Source: Fibrobacterota bacterium (GTDB lineage: Bacteria; Fibrobacterota; Fibrobacteria; UBA11236). Taken from it: a DNA stretch of 64,000 bases. Position 1 is the first letter of the stretch. The number at the start of each line of letters is the position of its first letter. Below the pieces are notes generated by a model that was not told where the DNA came from, did no database searches, and worked only from the letters and a program-made list of their open reading frames with translations. Where the stretch lies: positions 1 through 64,000 of the forward strand of contig JAHFCH010000001.1 in the NCBI GenBank assembly GCA_023249635.1. Reading direction: 5' to 3'. The position numbers were made by a program, and so were the translations under genes. This document shows, in pieces, positions 51,321 through 60,464 of this stretch.

Positions 51321-53120
51321 ATGGACTTGACGACAATGCCAGGCAGGGACGGAAAACGCGGCTTCATCCTGGTCTTCACCATGCTGATGATCCTCGCCAT
51401 CTCGGCCATGGGCGTAGCCATGATGTTCGACGGCAAGCAAAATACGGTATCTTCCCTGAATTACATGCACAAGGTGCAATCCTTCTACGCTTCCGACGGC
51501 ATGATGACGCTGTTGGGGGACGAAGTGCTGAACGGGCGGGACACGCTCTACACCCGGGCGGGAGCCCGCGGGCATATTACCGGCAAGCTTTGGAAGACCG
51601 ACGGGCATTTTGGCGCCGCTACCTTACGCGACAAGGCGCGCTCGGGAGCGCTTCCGTATCCCAAGCGGATCCAGTCCAGTTCGCTCGGATCCTTTTTCCA
51701 TGATAAGGGCTATAACGGCGACCTGTATTATAAGGAGGACTACGGTATCCTCTGGAACGGCTACCTGTATCCGCCCACCACCGGGAGCTACACCTTCTAC
51801 GTACGCAGCGACGACGAATGCGAATTCTTCCTGAGCGCCGACGACTCCAAGGGAAACCTTTCCGACCGGCCCTTGGCTTTCAACTACGGGAACATGAGCA
51901 CGGGATATTGGCCCTCCCAGGAAAACCACGATACCGGACCCGAATTCAAGACCATCTCCAAGCCGGTGATGCTCAAGGGCGGCAAACGCTACTACTTCGA
52001 GTTCTACCATAAGGAGAACGGCGGAAACGATTACGGTCAGGTGGGATGGACCGGGCCCGATTGGATTAGCGAAAAGCCGATCCCGGGCGCGCGCATGTCC
52101 CCGTTCGATTCAACCTACCAGGAGACGCCCGAGGACACGGTCAACATCGCGGGAACCTCGGTGCGCTACAGCGTGGAAGGCCTGGGAACCGACGTATTCT
52201 CCCTCTTCACCGAAGGTTTCCTGCCCATGGCGGGCAGCGATACCCTGTTCCGCATCCCCTTGCACCAGCGCGTATCCATGAAGGGCGCCAGCGGCGCGCC
52301 CCCCGATACCATGTGGTCCAAGGTCATCTTCCACGATTTCCACAGCGACAAGAGCAACCCCGAATTCGAAAGCCCCACCTGGGGCGTTGGCGGCGCCCAT
52401 CCCCACCTGAATATGCTCCGTCCGGATACCATGCGGTTTACCAACGAAGACGCGTCCTATTTCGGCCTGGACAGCATCGGCAAGCCTTGGGGCACCGCCA
52501 ACAACGACAGCGTTTTCTTCAGTTGCGCCGTGGATCGCTGGTTCATGCCCTGGGTCAAGGATGCGGCCATCAATCATTTGGTTCCCCGCGACCGCGACGA
52601 TGATAGGAACGATTGCACTCCCATCGTCACGGCCAACGACACCCTGTTCAAGAGCGTGCGCGTTTACGATTCCATACCCTTTACCCACCGCATCGACGTA
52701 GGCAGCAATGCCTACTCGTTCTCGCGCGAAGGCAGCACCGATTCGGGGTTCTTCTGGATCGACAACAAGGGATTCGGCAAAGAAGGCAAGGATCACAACT
52801 ATTCCTTCTGCATGGAGCTGCATGCGTCCTTCGAATTGCTTCCGGGCATGGAATTCGTCTTCAAGGGCGACGATGACGTTTGGATGTTCATCGATCATAA
52901 ACTGGTGATGGATCTGGGCGGACTCCATGTCTCCAATGATTTCACCACCTATTTCGACGATCTGGGCCTGGCCTATTACCAGACCTATCCCTTGGACTTT
53001 TTCTACTGCGAACGCCAGACCACGGCCTCGGACATCAAGATCGTCACCAACGTCCCCCTCGGCCACACGCGCGGCAAACTCTCCAGGAACTGGAAGCGGG
53101 ACTATGGGGCTTTGGATTAA
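51321..53120 (+). CDS. PilX/GspK-like pilin fused to PA14 and fibro-slime domains (candidate pilus-tip adhesin)
   Basis: The 599-residue protein occupies the GspK/PilX position. The leader GRDGKRG then FILVFTMLMILAISAMGVAM is PilX-like. Position +5 is Phe, not Glu; GspK, the tip subunit, also lacks Glu5. SFYASDGMMTLLGDEVLNGR continues as in PilX. A PA14 domain follows (about 110-260: GILWNGYLYPPTTGSYTFYV, SDDECEFFL, GGKRYYFEFYHKENGG), then a fibro-slime domain (about 325-590: NYSFCMELHASFELLPGMEF, FKGDDDVWMFIDHKLVMDLG, LDFFYCERQTTASDIKI). PA14 domains bind carbohydrate, and fibro-slime domains occur on Fibrobacter surface proteins. A sugar-binding pilus tip is the natural reading, not yet shown. 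Confidence 0.88.
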   Translation: MDLTTMPGRDGKRGFILVFTMLMILAISAMGVAMMFDGKQNTVSSLNYMHKVQSFYASDGMMTLLGDEVLNGRDTLYTRAGARGHITGKLWKTDGHFGAATLRDKARSGALPYPKRIQSSSLGSFFHDKGYNGDLYYKEDYGILWNGYLYPPTTGSYTFYVRSDDECEFFLSADDSKGNLSDRPLAFNYGNMSTGYWPSQENHDTGPEFKTISKPVMLKGGKRYYFEFYHKENGGNDYGQVGWTGPDWISEKPIPGARMSPFDSTYQETPEDTVNIAGTSVRYSVEGLGTDVFSLFTEGFLPMAGSDTLFRIPLHQRVSMKGASGAPPDTMWSKVIFHDFHSDKSNPEFESPTWGVGGAHPHLNMLRPDTMRFTNEDASYFGLDSIGKPWGTANNDSVFFSCAVDRWFMPWVKDAAINHLVPRDRDDDRNDCTPIVTANDTLFKSVRVYDSIPFTHRIDVGSNAYSFSREGSTDSGFFWIDNKGFGKEGKDHNYSFCMELHASFELLPGMEFVFKGDDDVWMFIDHKLVMDLGGLHVSNDFTTYFDDLGLAYYQTYPLDFFYCERQTTASDIKIVTNVPLGHTRGKLSRNWKRDYGALD

Positions 53121-53194
53121 GAACCGCTAATCACGCATCGGCGGCGTCCCCTTTCTTTGCGCCCGTAAGACGGCACCAACAACCCAAATGCCCT

Positions 53195-53210
53195 GGGGGC
53201 AAACCGGCCC
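53195..53210. promoter_or_regulatory. Recurrent intergenic motif GGGGGCAAACCGGCCC
   Basis: Fourteen of 16 bases match the copy at 38771-38786. It lies in the 223-bp gap between the pilus-tip gene and a barrel gene, 133 bp before the latter. Confidence 0.3.
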
Positions 53211-53343
53211 CTCGATACCGCCCCGCCCGCGCGCCCCACCGACACTCCCCGGCTAATATTCCACGACGGCGATGGTGTTATCGCCCGTGCTACCCCCTCC
53301 GACGGGGGCGCGCGTCATGGCCCGCTGGGCCACGGGAGGTCGG

Positions 53344-54708
53344 ATGTCTAAGCGGATTTTGGTTGCGGGTACCTTGGCGTTGCTTACTGCGGCCGGCGCG
53401 GCGCGGGCCGAAGATGTAAAGGCCGAGTTGAAGCCGGGCGAGACACAGTTCAAGTCCTTCTTCGACGCGGGTCAAATCGTCAAGGGCCTGGACGGTGAGA
53501 CCGGCAAGGAATACAAGATGCAGGCCTTCCGCCGCACCCTGGTGCTTATCACCAAGAGCGGGAAGCTGAGCGAAAAGATCGACGTCAAGATGGGCATGCT
53601 GGGCGCCTTTTTCTTCGTGCTGCCCGAGCAGGATGGCGCGCCCCACACCCGCCTTCCCAAGTTCGTATTGTTCCCGACCAATGCCGAACTGATTTGGCAC
53701 ATGGGGGATGCCGCGGCGCCCCTTGCCGATCTGGAAGTAGGCGCATTCCAGTACAAGTACAACCCCGAAGCGTCCAACCTGGGCGAGTACCTATTGCGTT
53801 CCGGCACCTATCCCGGCTACCTGCTCACCGGCGGGTTCAATATGATCAATAGCGCCAATTATCAGGTCTACGGAGCCGGCTTGCATGTGAACCTGATGGA
53901 AGGCAAGTTCAAGACCGATTTCCTGCTGCCCATGGAAAACATGATGCCCCCCATGCACAGCATCTCCCCCACCGTGGTCACTTCCTTCAAGGGCCTGCCC
54001 GGAATCGACCTGGGCGCGGGCGTCTGCTTCAACCATCTGATCTCGGCCAAGCCCAGCAAGGAAGCCTTCGCCGCCCACGATCCCAACGCCAGCCCCGACT
54101 ATATGCGGTGGCCCACGTCCATCATCAAGAGCGCGGATTCGACCACGGTGGTGCGCGATACCACCCAATTCTACACCTTTCAGGGCACCAAGCTCATGGG
54201 CCGACTCACCCTGGATCCCAAGGAATGGATGGACGGGACCGATGCATTCAAGCCTGCTGATCTAAAGCTGTTCGCGGAAGCCGCCGTCCTGGGCGTCAAG
54301 GATTACCCCTTCTACTATCCCGACATCTCGCGCCGCATCCCCGTCATGTTCGGAATGAACCTGCCCACCTTCGGCCTGCTCGATCTGCTCTCGGTGCAGG
54401 GCGAATATTTCAATGCGCTATGGCAGAACAATATCGATGGCGTCTTCGAATTCCAGCGCCCCGTGCCCTACCACAAGGACTACGACCCGGTGAACGGCCC
54501 CGAGACCGTAGCCAAAGAGGTCAAGGATGACCGGATCCATTGGTCCGTGCTCGCCAAGCGCGAATTGCTGAAAGGCGCCAACCTGTACCTGCAGGTGGCG
54601 AGCGATCATCTACGCACCTACGATTACAATTTCAAGCCGATCAAAACGCCCATCACGTCCCGTCCGGGCGATTGGTATTACCTGTTCCGGCTGGAATTGG
54701 CGATCTGA
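53344..54708 (+). CDS. Outer-membrane beta-barrel protein, porin-like paralogue 5
   Basis: The 454-residue protein starts at the ATG at 53344 after GGGAGG; the signal peptide ends near ARAED. Signatures are FQYKYNPEASNLGEYLLRSG, then RRIPVMFGMNLPTFGLLDLL, and a closing GDWYYLFRLELAI. It ends in Ile, not Phe, the only one of the five to do so. It is closest to the barrel at 16424 (both have AEDxK starts, LGEYL and WYY-LRLE ends). It precedes a CBM6-like gene by 101 bp. Channel function is inferred. Confidence 0.75.
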   Translation: MSKRILVAGTLALLTAAGAARAEDVKAELKPGETQFKSFFDAGQIVKGLDGETGKEYKMQAFRRTLVLITKSGKLSEKIDVKMGMLGAFFFVLPEQDGAPHTRLPKFVLFPTNAELIWHMGDAAAPLADLEVGAFQYKYNPEASNLGEYLLRSGTYPGYLLTGGFNMINSANYQVYGAGLHVNLMEGKFKTDFLLPMENMMPPMHSISPTVVTSFKGLPGIDLGAGVCFNHLISAKPSKEAFAAHDPNASPDYMRWPTSIIKSADSTTVVRDTTQFYTFQGTKLMGRLTLDPKEWMDGTDAFKPADLKLFAEAAVLGVKDYPFYYPDISRRIPVMFGMNLPTFGLLDLLSVQGEYFNALWQNNIDGVFEFQRPVPYHKDYDPVNGPETVAKEVKDDRIHWSVLAKRELLKGANLYLQVASDHLRTYDYNFKPIKTPITSRPGDWYYLFRLELAI

Positions 54709-54809
54709 AGTTTTGATCCGAGTCTTGCGGCGGCCTGGGTGGCGCCGCATAGGGGTCCGCGGGGGCGGGCCGCAGGGGGACCATCACGATTCAACCCAGG
54801 AGCCGATCC

Positions 54810-55694
54810 ATGCGCCCTTCTACCACCTTTCCCGGGGCCCAAGGCCTTCCGGTAGCTTCCACGTTACTGCTGGCCGCCCTGGCGGCCGCCATCCCCACCC
54901 TTGCCGACATACCCGTCGGGTATAAGGGAACCCCGTACCTGGGCACTCCCTGGCCCATTCCCGGGCGCATCGATTTCGAGAATTACGATCTGGGCGGCCT
55001 CAACATCGCCTGGAAGAGCGACGATAAGGCCGGGCAGGGAGTGGCCCCCGGTTCCACCGCCGCCAACCGCGCCAACGATGGCGAAAAGGAGCATCCCGCC
55101 TTCTGGATCACGAATTCCAACGTGGGCGAGGTGGATAAGTTCGCCGATGGCAGCCTGTACCCCTCCGCAGAAAACCCCAAGTCGATCTACATCGGCGCCG
55201 CCCACGCGACCGACTACAACAACACTACCGTGAACGTCGCCAAGGCCGGCACTTACTGGATCAGCGCCCATTTCGCATCGGAACCGAACCAGATCAAATG
55301 CCACCTGAGCTTCAACGGCATCAACAAGACGCCGGGACTGACCCTGGCCGGCACGAGCAGCTACCACGCCTGGCGCTACTACAAGAACATGGCCAAGGTG
55401 GAATTGGAAGCCGGAGTGCAGGTGATGCAATTCATGCTGGACGCCAACCACCTGAATTGGGACTACGTATACCTCGCGGCCGATTCCAACGGGATTCCCG
55501 CCGGCCTCCCCACCCTAGTGGCGCAACGCGCCCTCCCCGGCCGCGCGCCCGCCATCCGTATCATTCCCGAATCCCGTGGCTCCGCGGCATCGGCAGGAGT
55601 TTCTTTCGGCTTGCCGGGCGGCGCCTTCTGGATCGACGCCTCGGGCCGCAAATCCCCCGCGCTGTCCATCACGGCGCAAACCCCGAAACCCTGA
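54810..55694 (+). CDS. Secreted CBM6-like carbohydrate-binding protein 2
   Basis: The 294-residue protein has a signal peptide ending near PTLA and an AGGAG site. The mature start IPVGYKGTPYLGTPWPIPGR, then DFENYDLGG, matches the CBM6/CBM35 layout (PGRI, E-x-Y-D-x-GG). TTVNVAKAGTYWISAHFASE and LDANHLNWDYVYLAAD complete one sandwich. The C-terminal 70 residues form a short, tail-like sandwich (GGAFWIDASGRKS). No catalytic domain is attached. It is a paralogue of the protein at 45816 and follows an outer-membrane barrel gene. Confidence 0.75.
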   Translation: MRPSTTFPGAQGLPVASTLLLAALAAAIPTLADIPVGYKGTPYLGTPWPIPGRIDFENYDLGGLNIAWKSDDKAGQGVAPGSTAANRANDGEKEHPAFWITNSNVGEVDKFADGSLYPSAENPKSIYIGAAHATDYNNTTVNVAKAGTYWISAHFASEPNQIKCHLSFNGINKTPGLTLAGTSSYHAWRYYKNMAKVELEAGVQVMQFMLDANHLNWDYVYLAADSNGIPAGLPTLVAQRALPGRAPAIRIIPESRGSAASAGVSFGLPGGAFWIDASGRKSPALSITAQTPKP

Positions 55695-55709
55695 TTCCGT
55701 AAAACTCCC

Positions 55710-55729
55710 GGCGGCCGACTCCGGCCGCC
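55710..55729. terminator. GC-rich hairpin after the CBM6-like gene
   Basis: GGCGGCCG (55710-55717) pairs perfectly with CGGCCGCC (55722-55729) around ACTC, followed by TTCC. It lies 16 bases after the stop in a convergent region, so it may serve both strands. Confidence 0.55.
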
Positions 55730-55788
55730 TTCCGTCCCGCTGCCGATCCCTGGATTAACCGGACCTTGAGGAGACTCAGCTGCCGAGC

Positions 55789-55826
55789 TGTAATGTCATT
55801 GGCATTACATCCAACGTAATGACATT
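55789..55826. repeat. AT-rich cluster of overlapping inverted repeats
   Basis: TGTAATG (55789-55795) pairs with CATTACA (55803-55809). AATGTCATT (55792-55800) pairs with AATGACATT (55818-55826), and CATTAC (55803-55808) with GTAATG (55816-55821). A direct repeat of GACATT follows. The base composition differs sharply from the flanks. Two alternative hairpins are possible. Function unknown. Confidence 0.55.
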
Positions 55827-55967
55827 GACATTGCATTCGAACCGACCGGTACCGGGCCCCGGAGCTGGCCGTGCACCCGCCCCGGTCCCTGCAAGTGCGT
55901 TCGAGACGCACCCACACCCGCCAGCAACGGCCCTCGACCCCTCCCCGGCGGGCCGAAGGCCGCGCGG

Positions 55968-58457
55968 CTAGCGGTCCCGCTTGCGGATGTAGCCGAAGCG
56001 CGAGACCAGGGTCCGCTCCGTCGGCACCAGGTTGATGGTTTCTCCCTGGGTCCCCTTAACTCCGGCCTGGTCGTGGATTTGCATCACGCCCCGCATGATG
56101 TAGGCCCCCGTGCCCAGGGCCCGGCCGTCATGGGAGACGGGCAGGAAGGTTAGTTGCACGAGCACCGAATCCCCCGCGGCTTCCGTAAGCCTCAGTTTTT
56201 CGAAATCGGCCGGGCCGACGTCGCCTTCGGCCTTGTTCACGAACTGGCCTACGTTATCGTAGAACGACATGGTGTAATTGAAAGGGTACTTGCTCTTGAC
56301 CCGCCAGGTCGGGCCCAGTCCGGAAAGCTTACCGGGCTCCTGCGTCGGCAGCACGTCCCGGATGACGACCGCGCCGCAATTCACGCAGGTATGTTCGCCG
56401 TGGACCACGACCGGGTTGGGTACGGGCCGCAGCGATATCGGTTGGGGGCCGCGGGTGACGCCGTCCACCAGACCCACATTCAGATCGGCATCGGCGCGGG
56501 CCGCATCGCCGGATACGGGCACGTAGAACTTCATCCCGCTCCGGTTGCCCGCCGCATCGGCAACGGGTCGGGCGGGAGCGATGCGCGCGCTGTCCCCGGG
56601 TACGGGATACTTGGACCCCACCGCGAATACGATGCGGTATTTGGAAGGGGATACCGCCACGATGGAAGCGACCTTGATATCCCCGTCGGCGACGATTCCC
56701 TGTCCGCGCTTTATTTCCAGCGGGAAAAGGGCGGCCGCCAAATCCAACGTCACGGCTTCGGAGAATTCGATCTCCACCGACGCGGGAGCATCCGCCTTGG
56801 CGGTAGGGAAGGATTTCACGGATATGATCACGGGACCCACGCTATCGGCCATCAGCACGCCCTGGGCCGCGAATTCGGCTTCGGCGGCCAGATTGGCCAG
56901 CACTTCGGTCGCGAATCCCGTACCCGGCGCGAATCGGGGTAGCGTATAGGTTACGGTACGCCCGGGTCCGGCGGCCTGCCCCGTAGCCGCGACGGGCTTG
57001 GCGCGGTCGAAAGGATCGATGAAGGCCACCACCTTCGGCGGCGTCCCGAAATTCGAATCATACAGGATTACGGCGGTCTCGATGCGGCCGTCGCCATCAC
57101 GATCCAGGTACCAGCCGCGCAGGGCCTTGGCCAGGGTCTTGGCGTACAAGGCGGTCATGATCTCGCTATCGCGGTACCCCGTGGCCGTTCCGATGGCCTT
57201 CAGCGTGGCGTTGGCAGTAATGGTTATCGGTCCGGTATACAGCGGGCTGGCCGCGGTGGGATTCGTCCCGTCCAGGGTATAGTGGATGGCGGCTCCGGGC
57301 GTCGCGTCCGCCAGGGTAACCGGCAGGCTACCCGCGAATCCGCCTCCCGGGGGATTGGCCGTCGGGGTCGCGACTTGGGGTAGATCGGCCACCTTGATCC
57401 ACACCGAATCGCGGATGCCGTCCTTCTCCAACCGCAGCTTATAGGTTCCTGCGGCCAGACCGGTCGGGGAGATGGCCACGGAAGGACCGGCGGGGAGGGC
57501 CGCGCCGTTGAATGTCCAATCGCCCGAAGCCGGAGTCTTGATCTGGGAAGTCAGGTTGTTGCAATCCAGGGTCTGGGTCTGGGTCTCGATCTTAACGGCC
57601 TTGAAGATACGCGAAGCGCCGCCCAGGTTCAGGCTCAGCGTATCGCCGGAAGTGATGACGTTCAGGTTCTCGTCGGCGATGTGCAGACCGGGCGCGGGTG
57701 GCGGGATGATATCGATGCTGGTTGTAACCTGTAGATGCGATTCCGAAGTCTGACGTTCGCAGAAGAAGAAGTCCAGGTTGTAATAATTGTCGCGCAGGAT
57801 TTTCAGCGCGGTACTTTGGGCGTCCAGGTCCACCTGCCCGGCGCCGTTGTTCTGCAAGCCCCCCAGATCCAGCGCCAGATGGTTGTTTATGAACACCCAC
57901 AAATCATCGTCGCCCTTGAAATCGAATACTTCGCCGCCCCGGTACTTGAAGGTGGCATGCATCTCCATGCAGAAATGGAAATTGTGCCCGTTATTGAAAG
58001 TCTCCCCCGCTTTGGCGGGGTTCACCGGATCCGGGGCCTTGATCAGGGCGTGCGGGGGATTGGGATCGGGAACCTGGTCGATGGGGAAAAAGGCGGAGGT
58101 GAAGGCGGCCGGGGTCTGGTAGGTATTCTCCTTGCCCGCGATCTCCTCCAGCGGCAGCTCCAGGCAATAACGGTGGTTCACGGTCGCATCGTCGCGGAAC
58201 CAGGATCGGATATTGTACTTGGGGCAGGGGCTGGTCGCGGATTGGATGGGCTTATGCGCCGAATCCAAGGTGTCGAGCACCATACCCTTCACACCGCCTC
58301 CGTCGACGGCGCAGGTACCGTTAACCGATTCGAAATCGGGATGGGAGGCGTTGAAATCCCGGATGGTGATAGGGATGGATTTGTTCTGGGCTCCTGCTGC
58401 GCCGGCGGCGGCAAGGATGAGGAGCGAGGTTACCAAGGCATTGAAAGGAAGTCGCAT
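55968..58457 (-). CDS. Secreted fibro-slime domain protein with chitobiase-like domain and FlgD-like tail
   Basis: The 829-residue protein starts at the ATG at 58455-58457 after TAGGAG; the signal ends near AAGAQ. The fibro-slime domain (about 30-270) has FRDDATVNHRYCLELPLEEI, FHFCMEMHATFKYRGGEVF, FKGDDDLWVFINNHLALDLG and YNLDFFFCERQTSESHLQV. An Ig-like part follows, then a chitobiase/beta-hexosaminidase C-terminal type domain (IHYTLDGTNPTAASPLYTGP near 430), an Ig-like region and a FlgD-like tail (SFYDNVGQFVNKAEGDVG, GTGAYIMRGV) like those of the VWA proteins. A Cys-x-x-Cys pair (HTCVNCGAV) lies before the tail. It is a surface adhesin candidate. Confidence 0.87.
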   Translation of the reverse strand: MRLPFNALVTSLLILAAAGAAGAQNKSIPITIRDFNASHPDFESVNGTCAVDGGGVKGMVLDTLDSAHKPIQSATSPCPKYNIRSWFRDDATVNHRYCLELPLEEIAGKENTYQTPAAFTSAFFPIDQVPDPNPPHALIKAPDPVNPAKAGETFNNGHNFHFCMEMHATFKYRGGEVFDFKGDDDLWVFINNHLALDLGGLQNNGAGQVDLDAQSTALKILRDNYYNLDFFFCERQTSESHLQVTTSIDIIPPPAPGLHIADENLNVITSGDTLSLNLGGASRIFKAVKIETQTQTLDCNNLTSQIKTPASGDWTFNGAALPAGPSVAISPTGLAAGTYKLRLEKDGIRDSVWIKVADLPQVATPTANPPGGGFAGSLPVTLADATPGAAIHYTLDGTNPTAASPLYTGPITITANATLKAIGTATGYRDSEIMTALYAKTLAKALRGWYLDRDGDGRIETAVILYDSNFGTPPKVVAFIDPFDRAKPVAATGQAAGPGRTVTYTLPRFAPGTGFATEVLANLAAEAEFAAQGVLMADSVGPVIISVKSFPTAKADAPASVEIEFSEAVTLDLAAALFPLEIKRGQGIVADGDIKVASIVAVSPSKYRIVFAVGSKYPVPGDSARIAPARPVADAAGNRSGMKFYVPVSGDAARADADLNVGLVDGVTRGPQPISLRPVPNPVVVHGEHTCVNCGAVVIRDVLPTQEPGKLSGLGPTWRVKSKYPFNYTMSFYDNVGQFVNKAEGDVGPADFEKLRLTEAAGDSVLVQLTFLPVSHDGRALGTGAYIMRGVMQIHDQAGVKGTQGETINLVPTERTLVSRFGYIRKRDR

Positions 58458-58724
58458 GCAATCTCCTAAGCGCGAAATCCGGGCGCAACGCGCGGGGAAC
58501 CGCGCGCCCGGGGCGTGTATGGATGTTCGAGCTTCCCACCCTCTCCTCAGGCTCCGCGCGCCCCCCAATTCCCCGGGAGGCCATGGAACGACGATGCCTG
58601 TGGCCGGGCATATGATAATGCGGGCCGCGGTATAATTCCGAACGATTGGAAAACGCTTTGGGGTCGGCTTGCCCCCTGCCCCCGGCCGTCGGCTGATTGC
58701 GACGGCGAGGTAACGCTGAAGGGA
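58458..58724. other. Intergenic region before the fibro-slime gene
   Basis: 267 bases between two minus-strand genes. A TATAAT on the plus strand near 58630 faces no gene. I see no other structure I can support. Confidence 0.4.
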
Positions 58725-60464
58725 CTAGCGCGAGGGGTGTTCGACGGAGAGCAGGGTGGAACCGGGACGCTGGGCTTCGTAGTCCAGCTTCAGCCAGTCC
58801 TCGCTACGGGTCTGGTGAGAGATGCGCACCTCGTCGACGCTGCCTGCGAAGTATTCGCTGGTCCACTCCGGGTCCCACTTGCCTTCGCCGCTGTAGCCGA
58901 TTCGCCAATGGCCCACGTCCGGTAAAGGGCGCACCAGCCCGATATAGCCCGCGACCTTGGCGCCGTCCACCACCAGCATGGCCCCGGCGTCCCACAGGGT
59001 ATAGGAGAGATAATGCCATTGCCCATCGTTATACGCCTTCGCCGCCGTAAACGATTGCCACGCGCCGATGATAGTGGGGTAGCTGGTGCTGCGCATGGTG
59101 AAGCCCGCGTGCAAAAGGCCTTCATCCGTCATCCACACCACGCGGTCGAAATTGAAATTGCCGGTCTTGGTCCCATAGGTCACTCCCTTGAGGCCCGGCA
59201 TCACGAAGCCCAGCATCTTGCCGCCCTGGTTGCTACTGGTGCGGAACCAGAAGGACACGGTGAACACGGCGGGACCGGGATAGTCTTTCGATCCCATCAG
59301 GTAGCTGTCCTTGCCGTTGAGCGGCACGCCGCCCCCGATGATTCCGTCCGCGGCACCGATAGCGGGCATGGAGTCGGGCTTGCCCAGCACGCCCATGGCC
59401 TTGGCCGCGTCCCCGGCGGTCCCGGCGTCCGGGAAGGCGGGTACGGTACCGGTCGGCGCCGCATCGAGATGCCAGGCGCCGGCGTACCCGTCGCTGGTAT
59501 CGAATACGGTCCGCTTTTGCGCTGCCGCGCGGGAGTTGCCCCAGAACATCTTCAGCTGGCGTTTTTCGCTGTCGGCGAAAACCGTGTCCATGCGGATCCA
59601 CACCGTTGCCTTGGCGCCGGTCGAATCCCAGGCTTGCACATGGCAGGGCAGGGTTACGCCGTCATCCCGGGTGAAGCGCAGATCGGATCCGTCGCCGCGG
59701 GCTTGGGAGAAATCCAGGTCGGCGCCCGTCAAGCGCAGCAGCAAGGGCACGTTGTACACCGATTTGGAAACCAGTCCGGCGGTATTCATGCGCACGGGGG
59801 CCGAGTATTGCCATTCGGTATAGGGCAGGTAGGTGGTGGCGCCCGGATTGATGGGCACATCGGTTCCCAGGACGCGCATGATCCCGGGCTTGCCTTTGCG
59901 GCCCAATACCACGGTCTGGAAGCGGCCGGCGGGAATGGAATCGATCAGCATGGTACCGTTGGAATCGGCGGCGCCGTCCACGGACATCGCCAGCGGCGTG
60001 CCGGGGATATATACGTACCCGCCTTCGCCGGAACCCTCGGGAAGGGTAATGCGCAAGCGACCCGGAACATGCAGGGTACCCATACCGGCATCCACGGTTC
60101 CCTTGGCGGAGGTCTGTACGTCTTGCAGCACGCAGCGCAACCCATCGGCGCGGCGATGTCCCCAAACGTTGAACCCGGTACCCGGGGCCGCCTTGAAGAG
60201 GAACCGGCCTCCGCTATCCGTCGTCGTTATGAAGGCGGGATCGATCGGCTTCTGGACCATGGCATCGAACTCGACCGGGTACAGGCTGACATCCGTGGCC
60301 GGCGCAGACGCGCCGTTCGCGGTTACTATGCGTCCCGCCACGATGGCGTTTTCGACTTCCGATCCGTTGCCGGCGAGCTTTTCACTCTCGAAAAGCCCCA
60401 GGCACCCGGCCAGGAATAATCCTGAGGCCGCCGCGGGTAGGGAATGCCGGGGGAATAGCCTCAC
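58725..60464 (-). CDS. Lipoprotein with carboxypeptidase-like, DUF2341 and LamG domains
   Basis: The 579-residue protein starts at a GTG overlapping the TGA of the TIGR02147 gene (GTGA at 60461-60464). The lipobox is LAGC in SGLFLAGCLGLFES. A carboxypeptidase-regulatory-like domain (AGRIVTANGASAPATDVSLY to SGGRFLFKAAPGTGFNVWG, about 43-100) is followed by DUF2341 (about 245-350: VPLLLRLTGADLDFSQARGD, SDLRFTRDDG) and LamG (about 385-565: FTVSFWFRTSSNQGGKMLGF, FAGSVDEVRISHQTRSEDWL). It would sit in the outer membrane and bind glycan. Coupling to a regulator suggests it is part of a sensing unit or the regulator's main target. Confidence 0.87.
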   Translation of the reverse strand: MRLFPRHSLPAAASGLFLAGCLGLFESEKLAGNGSEVENAIVAGRIVTANGASAPATDVSLYPVEFDAMVQKPIDPAFITTTDSGGRFLFKAAPGTGFNVWGHRRADGLRCVLQDVQTSAKGTVDAGMGTLHVPGRLRITLPEGSGEGGYVYIPGTPLAMSVDGAADSNGTMLIDSIPAGRFQTVVLGRKGKPGIMRVLGTDVPINPGATTYLPYTEWQYSAPVRMNTAGLVSKSVYNVPLLLRLTGADLDFSQARGDGSDLRFTRDDGVTLPCHVQAWDSTGAKATVWIRMDTVFADSEKRQLKMFWGNSRAAAQKRTVFDTSDGYAGAWHLDAAPTGTVPAFPDAGTAGDAAKAMGVLGKPDSMPAIGAADGIIGGGVPLNGKDSYLMGSKDYPGPAVFTVSFWFRTSSNQGGKMLGFVMPGLKGVTYGTKTGNFNFDRVVWMTDEGLLHAGFTMRSTSYPTIIGAWQSFTAAKAYNDGQWHYLSYTLWDAGAMLVVDGAKVAGYIGLVRPLPDVGHWRIGYSGEGKWDPEWTSEYFAGSVDEVRISHQTRSEDWLKLDYEAQRPGSTLLSVEHPSR

